A stretch of DNA of 64,000 bases, taken from the NCBI RefSeq assembly GCF_033807715.1, contig NC_084606.1, positions 38,770,478-38,834,477 on the forward strand, read 5' to 3'. The translations under genes were made by a program, and so were the position numbers. Positions within the stretch are counted from its first letter, which is position 1, and the number at the start of each line of letters is the position of its first letter. Positions 10,147 to 20,600 of the stretch are shown here, piece after piece. The notes under the pieces are model-generated. The model did not search any database. It was not told where the DNA came from and saw only the letters and a program-made list of their open reading frames with translations. The DNA is from Cololabis saira (taxonomy: Eukaryota; Chordata; Actinopteri; Beloniformes; Belonidae).

Positions 10147-10487
10147 TATTCTCAGGTGTCTATGTTTTCTGTCGTCAGTGTGAATGGAAGGATGTTGTGC
10201 CATTTCCCCTCCGCCTGGTGGCTCCGGCGGTGCTGGGGGGCCGCTCCTGGAGGTGCGGTGGGCCCCTGGCCCGGCTCGAGGGCCAGGCCCCTGTCGACCT
10301 GGGGTGGCTGGTGGGGGAGCGGTGGGCGTCTACCAGGGCCAGTACCACAGATAGGTCCGAGGGGTCGGGGGGTCCGGGGGCGTGGGGGACGCTGTCCCAC
10401 GTGTCCTGGGACTACCGGGGGACATCTTAGACACCCTTCACTCAACACTTAACAGAGATATACTTAACAAGGACACTTAGGGTCTTT

Positions 10488-10490
<3 letters not shown>
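10147..10490. other. GC-rich stretch of unknown origin
   Basis: About 300 bp of high GC with short overlapping open frames. None resembles a known protein. It ends at the poly-G run. Confidence 0.4.

Positions 10491-10524
<34 letters not shown>
10491..10524. repeat. Poly-G tract (34 G)
   Basis: 34 consecutive G bases. Such a run can form G-quadruplexes and is prone to replication slippage and sequencing error. Confidence 0.95.
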
Positions 10525-10526
<2 letters not shown>

Positions 10527-10977
10527 TTGTCAAATGTGACACCCTGACCTCCCCCTCCCTGTTTTTATCACATCAGTCACATCCACTCAACACCGGGGGC
10601 GGGAGCGGGACCTACTCCACCATAATCCATCATAATAAACCCACAACTCTCCACGGAACGCAACAAAAAGCAAAAAAAAATGATACCCATAATGCAATCC
10701 GGTCAACACAACTACAGCACGTTACTCTGTTTTCTTTTACAGCTTAAATCGAAAGAAATGGCCCCAAATGAATGATTTTTCCAGACCTCAACTAATGTAA
10801 TGGAACATGACTGTTGATATTTATAAGGGAAAGAAGAAAAAAAACGAGAAAAAAACCCCAAAAAAAACGGCCCATAGGGCCCTTGGGCCGCGAGGCCCCG
10901 TGCGGTCGGACGGTTCGCCCACCCCTTGCGGCGGCCCTGCTCTTTGTACATGAGGCCCCTGGTCCTTGGGGCACCCT
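10525..10977. other. No gene seen; includes a GC-rich patch
   Basis: A-rich runs at about 10830-10867 are followed by a GC-rich patch at 10868-10975. No coding or RNA feature is recognised. Confidence 0.4.
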
Positions 10978-11120
10978 GTCCTGCGTGTTTTAGAAGGCTT
11001 CAGCACACCTGATTCTAATCACTGGTCGTCATCAATATGTCATCAAGGTTTACACAACTCTGTTGGTGACACAGCCTTGTCTATCAGGGTTGTGTTGAGG
11101 CAGGAACATCTAAAAGTGTG
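10978..11120. repeat. Fragment of the palindromic CAGGGGTG-type hAT MITE
   Basis: CACACCTGATTCTAATCA and the following bases match the interior of the complete copies at 26507-26732 and 46185-46408. The ends are lost. Confidence 0.65.
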
Positions 11121-11189
11121 TAACCTGTGATATGTAAGAAATCACCTGTAATACAATAGGTATCCAGTAGAGGGAGCTATGTACTAGAG

Positions 11190-11804
11190 CAGGGGTCTTC
11201 AACTAGATTAGGCTGGTGGCCATATCTGCAAAAAGACTGTATGGAGAGGGCGGAAGATTTATGTATATATAATACATTTGTGCACAGGAATGAGCAGGAA
11301 AAATATATTTGTCTAGTTTACTTATGAATTATGTATTAATTGTCTCCAGATTTAGTCATTGTGAATGTTAAATATAATATTCAGATAAAGAAATATTATT
11401 TTAAATGCAAGTTCATTTTGAAACCATGCATTTTACAAACTTAATGAAGTTGATATTGACCTACTTTTAATTAAAACACGCCATAATGACAAAGCACCAC
11501 TTTCCACCAAGATTTCCTTATTTGAATATTATATTAAGCATTGAGCACAAGCATTTCAGTCCATAGTAGCCAGTTTGATGTTATAAATAACCAAAATATT
11601 AACCATAAGCTCCTTTATTTATGACACATCTGTGCATTATATCAGCAAAACAAAACAATCACATTAAATTATAGGAGGCTTAGAAGTTCATCTGAAATGC
11701 AAAGTCCTCATTTAGAGATTCAAATGAAAAAGATTTCAGGCCAATCCTAGAAAAACTCCTGGCGGGCCGCCAGTGGCCCGCGGGCCACCAGTTGAATATC
11801 TCTG
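11190..11804. mobile_element. Non-autonomous hAT element (615 bp)
   Basis: Ends CAGGGGTCTTCAACT and AGTTGAATATCTCTG are imperfect inverted repeats. They are flanked by the 8-bp duplications TACTAGAG (11182-11189) and CTCTAGAG (11805-11812), which match at six of eight bases. The interior is AT-rich with no transposase. Confidence 0.8.
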
Positions 11805-12105
11805 CTCTAGAGTCTAGACCGTGAGCGTCTTCTGACTTGGCCTGGAAAAGAGAGGGAATTGGATCATTATCAGTGGGTTTCTTCTTCCAAGCACTTTTCT
11901 TTCTGGGAAACTGATGTTCCACATCTGTCCTTCCAGGTTTTTATAGTGTCGGTCGAATCTTAACCCAGTTTTAGTAGATTCAGCGATCCTTCTGGTTGTT
12001 TTGTTTAACGCAGACCAATAACATGACCCGTCTGAAACTGAGCAACATGTTTTCTAACTTTAGGACATGCCTTTGAAGGGAAGTAAAAGTCCTCACTGCA
12101 TGTGT

Positions 12106-12107
<2 letters not shown>

Positions 12108-12168
<61 letters not shown>
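12108..12168. repeat. (CA)n(TA)n compound microsatellite
   Basis: About 17 bp of CA repeat followed by about 43 bp of TA repeat. It abuts the 3'-truncated end of the LINE at 12169-13728. Confidence 0.95.
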
Positions 12169-13728
12169 TGTATATGTAGAGAATGTCAAAGTCGATGCCA
12201 TATTGTGAGCAGACCCTCAGTAGCTGTTGAAGACCAGCACTATACAGTGAAAAAACAACTAAATCATCAGCGTACATCAGGTGGTTGATGATGGTGTTAC
12301 CAACCACGCAGCCTGTACCACAACCACTGAGCAGCTTGGATAACTCATCCATATAAATATTAAATAAAAATGGAGACAAAATGCTGCCCTGTCTAACTCC
12401 ATAGCATACTCCAAACGGAGCAGACATAAAGTTACCCCACTTTACATGCATTGCCTGATGAGCATACCAAAAAACCAGAATCCTTATAAGATACTTGGGA
12501 ACACCTCTGCTGTGCAATTTATAAAACAATTTTTCATGATTTACACGATCAAAAGCTTTAGAGGCATCAATAAAACAAAGAAACATTGTAGAATTATGTT
12601 CGTTATACAGATCTAAAATCTCCATTAGAGCAAAAATATGTCGGTCCCATGTCTGGGTTTGAAACCAAACTGGTCATCAGATGTGAGGACAAACCGTTCT
12701 AGCCTGTTCAGTAAGATCCTCTCCAGGATTTTGGATAAAATACTGGCTAAGGCTATAGATCGATAATTTTCACTACTATTTATTTTGCCAGCTTTGTCTT
12801 TAATAATAGGCACCAATACAACAGATAAAATAGAATCAGGTAAAATACCATGAACCCAGTAAAACAAATGGCAAGCAGAGGACAGAGTCTTCTACTTCCA
12901 AATTTTAAATGCTCAGCAGAAATCTTGTCCTTACCACATGCCTTATTATCTTTTAGCATCATAACTGCATCAAAGACTTCTTGTGGAGAGACTGCCACAT
13001 CTTCAGAGTTATCAATACTGCCCACTGTGAAGCTGTTACTCTTAACACAGTTGAACAGTTCATAATAATGTTTCTGCCACAACTGAGTCATTTCCTCTGG
13101 ACCGCTTACACCATCAATATTTGTTGGCAGAGAGGTTTTACAATTATTCATCTTTTGAATTTCTTTCCAGAAATCATTTAAATTATTATTTTGTATTTTC
13201 TTTGCAAGTGAGTCAGACTTGATTTCATTCTCATTACTTTTAATGAGACGTAACGCATATTTAAAATTTGCATTTGCCCGTTTCTTGTAGTCAAATAAGG
13301 GACCATGTTTATGTCTCCCTGACTCAACCCAGGCTTTGAAGGCCCTCCTAGCTTCAGCATGAGCCTCTTCAACATATTCATTCCAGCCTGGCTTGGCTGT
13401 GTATGTCTTGTGTGTCTTATACAGAGGCCTACTTGACACAAGGAGGGACAATATGATCATACAAGGAGCACAACTCTATACCATGTTGCGGATTCTTATA
13501 GTTAACATCACCGCATATAACTGCATCTTTTGGTAGCTTCATATTACTCAGCAAGATGTCAGACTGAACATAGTATGCTTTAAGATCCTGCTCAGTCAAC
13601 TTGGACCAATCTATTCTCCCTGCACGCATATCATTGCTCATAGATGAGAGAGCAGGTAGGTTGCCCAAATTCACAGATAAAGACAAAGGCACATGATCAG
13701 AAGTGGCAAGTTCATAATAAATCAACAC
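12169..13728 (-). pseudogene. Broken non-LTR retrotransposon ORF2 (endonuclease end to mid RT)
   Basis: Read on the minus strand. 13728-13429 has the last endonuclease motif SDHVPLSL. 13460-12780 has the linker and the start of RT (DNKACGKDKISAEHL). 12867-12625 carries NYRSIALASILSKILER. 12625-12170 carries FIDASKAFDRVNHEKLF, GVRQGSILSPFLFNIYM and the catalytic MYADDLVVF. At least three frame changes separate these parts, and the sequence is cut at both sides by AT-type microsatellites. It belongs to the APE-type LINEs (Jockey/CR1 group by motif style); the clade is not settled. Confidence 0.82.
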
Positions 13729-13735
13729 GGACTCT

Positions 13736-13740
<5 letters not shown>

Positions 13741-13771
<31 letters not shown>
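13741..13771. repeat. (TA)n microsatellite
   Basis: About 31 bp of TA repeat at the 5' edge of the LINE remnant and directly before the next hAT element. Confidence 0.9.
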
Positions 13772-13774
<3 letters not shown>

Positions 13775-14305
13775 CGGGGGTCTAGAGCCGCATGCGGTTT
13801 TTTAGCGCCGCCCTGGTGGCTCCTGGAGCTTTTTCAAAAATGTTTGACCTTTTTTTTTCCTTTTTTCCCTCTTTTTTTCTTCTTTTTTTCCTTTTTTCTC
13901 TTTTTTTCTTCCTTTTTCCTTTCCTTTTTAATCTCGACATTTCGACTTTTTTCTCGACATTTCGACTTTATTCTCGAAATTTCGACTTTTTTCTCAACAT
14001 TTCGACTTTTTTCTCATTTCGACTTTTTTCTCAAAATTGTACTTCCACATCAATCTTGACATTTTGACTTTTTCTCGAAATTTTGACTTTTTTCTCGACA
14101 TTTCGACTTTTTTCTCAAAGTGCATAATGAAAAAAAAAAATCTTCCCCCAGTTATAACTAATATCGCTGCAAGCAGCATGTGTTGCCTTCATTCTAAGGC
14201 TCATACAAGACTTTTATACAAGATTTTTTGCGGCTCCAGAAATATTTGTTTTTTGTGTTTTAGGTCCAATACGGCTCTTTCAACATTTTGGGTTGCCGAC
14301 CCCTG
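13775..14305 (+). mobile_element. hAT element with internal T-rich minisatellite (copy 1)
   Basis: The right end is GGGTTGCCGACCCCTG. The left end is degraded (CGGGGGTCTAGAGC). The interior has a CTTTTTTTC-rich block and then repeats of the type CTCGACATTTCGACTTTTTT, then a conserved block with AGCAGCATGTGTTGCCTTCA. The flank TATTAGAC on the right shares TAGA with the left flank. Related copies are at 22623-23240 (reverse) and 37011-37952. Confidence 0.7.
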
Positions 14306-14313
14306 TATTAGAC

Positions 14314-14596
14314 GCACGAGCTTCCCAAATTCCTTCTGGGGAAAATGAAGAAATGAAAGCGTCTGCAGTCATGACATAATGAAGCTGCAGAGTGGTATTA
14401 TATTATCCAACCTTCCATTGCCCGAGTTTTCCTCACACAGCTGGCACGGGGTGAAGGTGAAGAGGCTTACAAGCTCCGCAACCCTCACTGCAAACTCATG
14501 TTTCTCCATTACTGGCAGTGAAGAAGAAGAGTGAGGCGTTTCCAGGACTGGGACTGTTCCAGCGCTGCACACAGCTGAGTGGTGGAAGGAGATGGG
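14314..14596. other. Short unique stretch before the minisatellite
   Basis: No gene is supported; open frames here are extensions of frames running through the repeat. Confidence 0.4.
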
Positions 14597-15935
14597 AGGA
14601 ACCAGGAGGAACCTGGAGGAGGAGGAACCAGGAGGAACCAGGAGAAACCAGGAGAAACCAGGAGGAACCAGGAGGAGGAGGAACCAGGAGGAACCAGGAG
14701 GAACCAGGAGGAGGAGGAACCAGGAGGAGGAGGAACCAGGAGGAACCAGGAGGAGGAGGAACCAGGAGGAACCAGGAGGAACCAGGAGGAACCAGGAGGA
14801 ACCAGGAGGAACCAGGAGGAACCAGGAGGAGGAGGAACCAGGAGGAACCAGGAGGAACCAGGAGGAGGAGGAACCAGGAGGAACCAGGAGGAACCAGGAG
14901 GAACCAGGAGGAACCAGGAGGAACCAGGAGGAACCAGGAGGAACCAGGAGGAGGAGGAACCAGGAGGAGGAACCAGGAGGAACCAGGAGGAGGAACCAGG
15001 AGGAACCAGGAGGAACCAGGAGGAGGAGGAACTAGGAGGAGGAACCAGGAGGAACCAGGAGGAACCAGGAGGAACCAGGAGGAACCAGGAGGAGGAGGAA
15101 CCAGGAGGAGAAACCAGGAGGAACCAGGAGGAGGAGGAACCAGGAGGAACCAGGAGGAACCAGGAGGATCCAGGAGGAACCAGGAGGAACCAGGAGGAGG
15201 AGGAACTAGGAGGAACCAGGAGGATCCAGGAGGAACCAGGAGGAACCAGGAGGAACCAGGAGGAGGAACCAGGAGGAACCAGGAGGAGGAACCAGGAGGA
15301 ACCAGGAGGAACCAGGAGGAACCAGGAGGAACCAGGAGGAACCAGGAGGAACCAGGAGGAGGAGGAACCAGGAGGAACCAGGAGGAACCAGGAGGAACCA
15401 GGAGGAACCAGGAGGAACCAGGAGGAACCAGGAGGAGGAGGAACCAGGAGGAGGAACCAGGAGGAACCAGGAGGAGGAACCAGGAGGAACCAGGAGGAAC
15501 CAGGAGGAACCAGGAGGAACCAGGAGGAGGAGGAACCAGGAGGAGGAACCAGGAGGAACCAGGAGGAGGAACCAGGAGGAACCAGGAGGAACCAGGAGGA
15601 GGAGGAACCAGGAGGAGGAACCAGGAGGAATCAGGAGGAACCAGGAGGAACCAGGAGGAGGAACCAGGAGGAGGAACCAGGAGGAGGAACCAGGAGGAGG
15701 AACCAGGAGGAACCAGGAGGAGGAACCAGGAGGAGGAACCAGGAGGAACCAGGAGGAGGAACCAGGAGGAACCAGGAGGAACCAGGAGGAACCAGGAGGA
15801 GGAACCAGGAGGAACCAGGAGGAACCAGGAGGAACCAGGAGGAGGAGGAACCAGGAGGAACCAGGAGGAGGAGGAACCAGGAGGAGGAGGAACCAGGAGG
15901 AACCAGGAGGAACCAGGAGGAACCCGGAGGAACCA
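14597..15935. repeat. 1.3-kb minisatellite, unit GGAGGAACCA with GGA insertions
   Basis: The basic 10-bp unit GGAGGAACCA is repeated well over 100 times, often with one or two extra GGA triplets, and with a few point variants (ACTAGG, GATCCA, AAACCA, AATCAG, AACCCG). Strand composition is extremely skewed: purine-rich on plus. All frames stay open on both strands because the unit lacks stop codons, so the long frames here are not evidence of a gene. Confidence 0.95.
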
Positions 15936-16078
15936 GGAAGGGGTTCTCCAACCACTACCATGACCTCTCTGTACTGTCTGAGGATCTGGGGAAGAAAGCC
16001 AAGCAATTTCCTCTGCTCCATTCCCTCTTTTCCTCTTCCTTATTGCTTTTTCTACTAACTTCTGACTGTTTTTCATAT

Positions 16079-16082
<4 letters not shown>
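15936..16082. other. Short unique flank between minisatellite and (CT)n
   Basis: About 145 bp of non-repetitive sequence; no feature seen. Confidence 0.4.

Positions 16083-16144
<62 letters not shown>
16083..16144. repeat. (CT)31 microsatellite, 5' flank of the LINE
   Basis: A 62-bp perfect CT repeat ends exactly where the LINE 5' UTR starts (GAGTGAATGGCGG). A matching TC tract follows the LINE 3' end at 21670-21685. Confidence 0.97.
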
Positions 16145-16148
<4 letters not shown>

Positions 16149-16317
16149 GAATGGCGGAGTGAGTGGGGTGTGGCGCTGCGGCGTGTGCTTCAGTGTGAGT
16201 GAGGTTTTTTCTTGCAGTTCATGTGTTTTTTCCTTTCTTTTTTTCCAAACAAGTGTCTTATAACTTGGTCAGGTGTAATTTGTTGCGGTAGCGGGGCTAC
16301 CGGCTCAGGTGAGCGGT

Positions 16318-17607
16318 ATGCCGGTTGTAAAAGGCGGAGAGGAGTTTGAAAAGCTGACGCGTCGACATGCTGTCAAACTTGTGCCCGCAATCAGCTGTTC
16401 AGTTGAGGAGGCCAGTTTGGCAGTTGGAGGGGTGGTGGGGTACGACAGTGTGAAGTCTGCCTCCCGGATGAATGGAGCGATTGTCATTTTTTTAGACAGT
16501 ACGGCTAAAGTTAATGACGTGGTTGAAGCAGGTGTAATTATTCATGATACGTTTACCCCGGTTCTCCCACTGGTTAGTCCGGCAAAACGGATAACTATTT
16601 CTAATGCTCCTCCATTCATTAAAAATGAAGTGTTGGCTAAAGAACTGTCACGGTACGGACAGCTTGTGTCCCCGATCAAAATGATATCTTTGGGCTGTAA
16701 ATCCCCCCTTCTGAAACATGTAGTGTGTCACCGCAGGCAGGTATTTATGGTTCTTAAGGATAACGCGAAAGATCTGAACCTGTCTTTTAATTTTAATGTG
16801 GATGGTTTCATTTATATGATTTTTGCTACGTCGGAGACCATGAAATGTTTTGGTTGTGGTGTGGAGGGGCATTTAATTCGCTCCTGTCCGGAGAAAAAGG
16901 GCGAGCAGCCGGCTGCTGCTTCTGCTGCTGCGGTGAAAGGAGCGTCGGTTTCGGATCCTGGTGAGGGGCCCTCGGCTCCGGTCGGGGGAGCAGGCAGCCC
17001 CCCCCCTGCGCAGCCCCCCGATGGGCGCTCTGACGTTGAGGTGTCAGGGAGGACGGAGGAGCAGCGACAGACGGAGGATAGTGAACAGGGTGATGAGGAA
17101 AAAGAGCCAGAAAATAATAAAGATGAACAGACTGAGCATGAGGGCAGTTCAAAAAATAAAGCTATGGTAGCTGAGAATGAACAGGATGACATGGATCTCG
17201 CACTGTCTGAGGATTTGGAAGACGAGGATATGTGTGATGATGATTTGCTTGAAGTGTCGCAAAAAAGGAAACGCTCAGAACGTATCCTGAATAGTGCGAA
17301 GGTCAGTAAAGTAACTGAGGAGCTAAAAGATAAAAGTGCTCTCTCAACGACTCAGGAGGATCAACAGGGTCGGTATTCTCCTGTCAGTATTCAGAAGTTT
17401 CTACAGGGTACTAAAGGAGCCCGGCAGGTGAAAGTGGAGGATTTCTTTCCAGATTTGAAACGTTTTGTTGAGTCAGCTAGGCCTCTGGTGAAAAGATCGG
17501 GAAACTTTGCAGATGATGTTTTGTCAGACCAAGAAATTTATCGTTTGAAGAAACTGATAGTTAAAGTGAAAACACAATTAGTCGATGATGATGTTGAAGA
17601 TGTTTAA
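16318..17607 (+). CDS. LINE ORF1 protein with CCHC zinc knuckle
   Basis: About 429 residues. The first ATG is at 16318; the frame is also open from a GTG nine bases upstream, but there is no reason to prefer it. One clear zinc knuckle, CFGCGVEGHLIRSC, lies at about 177-190. It follows a roughly 150-residue N-terminal region that resembles an RRM-like gag domain of Tx1/L1-type ORF1 proteins (by position only). After the knuckle comes an Ala/Pro/Gly-rich linker, then a long acidic Glu/Asp/Lys-rich region (about 230-330). The protein should bind element RNA and form the RNP. The stop TAA (17605-17607) overlaps the start of ORF2 (ATGTTTAA), suggesting translation of ORF2 by termination and restart. 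Confidence 0.85.
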   Translation: MPVVKGGEEFEKLTRRHAVKLVPAISCSVEEASLAVGGVVGYDSVKSASRMNGAIVIFLDSTAKVNDVVEAGVIIHDTFTPVLPLVSPAKRITISNAPPFIKNEVLAKELSRYGQLVSPIKMISLGCKSPLLKHVVCHRRQVFMVLKDNAKDLNLSFNFNVDGFIYMIFATSETMKCFGCGVEGHLIRSCPEKKGEQPAAASAAAVKGASVSDPGEGPSAPVGGAGSPPPAQPPDGRSDVEVSGRTEEQRQTEDSEQGDEEKEPENNKDEQTEHEGSSKNKAMVAENEQDDMDLALSEDLEDEDMCDDDLLEVSQKRKRSERILNSAKVSKVTEELKDKSALSTTQEDQQGRYSPVSIQKFLQGTKGARQVKVEDFFPDLKRFVESARPLVKRSGNFADDVLSDQEIYRLKKLIVKVKTQLVDDDVEDV

Positions 17608-20600
17608 ACTAAAGAACTCTTGGTTCTTTTCTTTTCTGTGGTTTTCCTTTTTTGTCTGTTTTCTCAACCTTTCTCTCTCTATGTGTGAATTTAAAGTGGG
17701 AACATTAAATTTGAATGGAGCTAGGGAGGATACTAAAAGAGCTGCTTTTTTGAAGCTGATGGAGATAAAGAAAATTGACGTAATGATGATACAGGAAACG
17801 CACAGTATGATAGACAATGAAAGTGATTGGAAGAAGGAATGTAATGGGGATGTCTTTTTGAGTCACAAGTCTAGGTGCAGTGGGGGAGTGGGGATTGTTT
17901 TTTCCAGGAGTTTTTTGCCCTCTTCTTGTGACGTAGAAGAAGTCATTAAGGGCTGTATGTTGAAGGTTAAAGCTCAATTTGAGCAGGTCACTGTTAATTT
18001 TATAAATGTCTATGCACCAACTAGTGGGGTGGAAAGAATGGCAGTATTGAATGTTTTATGTGACACTGTAAGGATGTGTAGTAGTGATGAATATTTGTTT
18101 TTAGGAGGGGATTTTAACAGTACCGAAAATCCAAGATTAGACAGGAACCACCTAGAGCCTCATCCTGCTTCATCACGCAGGTTTAGACAGCTGACTGAAA
18201 CGCATGAATTATCAGATATATGGAGGACTTTCTATAGAAGTCACAGACAGTATACCTGGAGCCATTCAAAAGACAACATGCTATCTTTGGCAAGGTTAGA
18301 CCGCCTGTATTCCTTTAGACACCATGTGAATATCTTTAAAAGTTGTTACATCAATCCAGTGGGTTTTTCTGATCACTGTCTGGTTTTTTGTTCGGTTTTT
18401 ATTAAAAATGTGCGTTTGCGGAGCGCCTATTGGCACTTTAATACTGCACTGCTCCGGGATAAAGTTTTTAGAGCAGCCTTTGAGTGTTTTTGGGCTACAC
18501 ATAAACAATGTAAGTCTGACTTTGCTAGTGTACAGCAATGGTGGGATTTCGGAAAAGTACAGACTAAACAACTATGCCAGCAATATACTCGCAATGTCAC
18601 TAGGGATGTAACTGGATCTGTGAGGGACCTAGAGACTGAGGTGGTGGAATTGCAGACTATGGCTGATTCCACAGGAAATGGAGGGTTTTTGAACTCCCTC
18701 AAGTCCAAAAGGTCAGCTTTGGCCAACCTGCTGGGTGTTGCAGCACAAGGAGCTTTGGTCAGGTCACGCTTTCTTGATGTCTCACAGATGGATGCCCCCT
18801 CTCAGTTTTTTTTTGGCTTGGAAAAGAAAAATGGACAGAGCAAGATCATTCACTCCCTGCGTTCCGGCAGCGGTGCTACAATCTCGGATTCTTCTGAGAT
18901 CCGTCAGTTTGCAGCCGGGTACTACAAAGATCTGTACAAGAGTGAACCAACAGAACTTTCTGATGAATGCAGCAGCTTCTTTAATGGTCTCCCTCAGGTG
19001 GATGCTGGAGCCAATGAAAAACTGGGGGCTAAGTTGTCTCTTGAAGAACTGCATACGGCCCTGATGAGCCTACAGAGCGGGAGAACTCCTGGCATTGACG
19101 GTCTCCCTGTAGACTTTTATAAGTCTTTTTGGTCTGTGCTGGGCGGGGACCTCTTGGAAGTTGTCGTCAGCAGCCTGGAGAGTGGGCAGCTGCCTCTGAG
19201 CTGCAGGAGGGCTGTTATTACTTTGCTGCCCAAGAAAGGAGACCTGCAGGAGCTGAAAAATTGGAGACCAGTTTCCCTGTTGTGTACGGACTATAAGATA
19301 CTGTCCAAGGTCCTGGCATCCAGGCTTAGAGAGGTGATGGCTTCTGTGATTCATAGTGACCAGACATACTGTGTGCCCGGCAGGCTTATAAGTGACAATG
19401 TCACTTTAATTCGCGATGTCTTGGAGGTTTCTGGCTCTTTGGCTGTCGATATTGGTCTGATTTCGATAGACCAAGAAAAAGCTTTTGACCGGGTTGAACA
19501 CCAGTTTTTATGGCATACTTTAAGTGCTTTTGGTTTCAACCCAGGTTTTATAGCTAAGGTCCAGGTGCTCTATAGTGACATTGCGAGTATTTTGAAGGTT
19601 AACGGAGGTTTGAGTGCCCCTTTCGGTGTTCAGAGGGGGGTCAGACAGGGCTGCCCTCTCTCCGGCATGCTCTACTCGCTAGCCATAGAGCCCCTGCTTC
19701 ATAAATTGAGAGGAGAATTAAATGGAGTTTGTTTTCCTGACTGTGATGGGTCTTTTAAAATGTCTGCATATGCTGATGATGTCATTGTCATGGTAAATTC
19801 TCAGAATGATATTAATGTGTTGGTAAATGCTGTGAAATTGTTTGGATGTATGTCTTCTGCCAGGGTAAATTGGGGAAAAAGCGAAGCTGTAATGGTAGGA
19901 GACAGGCTTAGGGATCGGCTTAGGCTACCTGGTGGTTTAGTCTGGAAAAAAGGGGGACTAAAATATTTGGGAGTTTTTTTGGGCAATGAAGTGTTTCTGC
20001 AGAAAAATTGGGATAATGTCGTGGAAAAGGTTAAAGGTCGGCTTACAAAATGGAGATGGATTTTACCTAAAATGTCCTATAGAGGCCGTGTTCTTGTTAT
20101 TAATAATCTGGTTTCTTCTGCTCTCTGGCACCGGTTGGCCTGTGTTGATCCCCCAGCTTCTCTTTTGTCTCAAATTCAAAGGGTCTTAGTGGATTTTTTT
20201 TGGGACAAGTTGCACTGGATACCCCAGAGTGTCCTGTTCCTTCCCAAAGAGGAGGGTGGGCAGGGTCTGGTCCATCTGGCCAGTAGAGGTGCTGCCTTCC
20301 GCCTGCAGTTTATACAAAGGCTGCTTTCTGGACCTGTGGACTTGGTGTGGAGGCCTCTGTCGTGCTGCATCCTACAGCGTTTTGGGGGTCTGGGACTGGG
20401 CCTGCCTATGTTCCTGATGGACTCCAAGAGTCTCGGTGCGTCGTCACTGCCGGGTTTCTATAGGAGCGTGTTCTCGGTGTGGATGCTGCTGAAGAAGCAG
20501 AGGCCGGAGCAGGGTGGATCTCTGTACTGGCTCCTGCAGGAACCTGTGGTGTTTGGAGGCCGTTTGGACTGTCCTGGTTGGCTAATCAGGCTGCTTCACA

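Noticed and set aside
14518..16150. Very long open frames on both strands across the GGAGGAACCA array (up to about 525 codons)
   Set aside because: The 10-bp unit has no stop codon in any frame on either strand, so long frames are expected by chance. No start context, domain or non-repeat coding sequence supports a gene.
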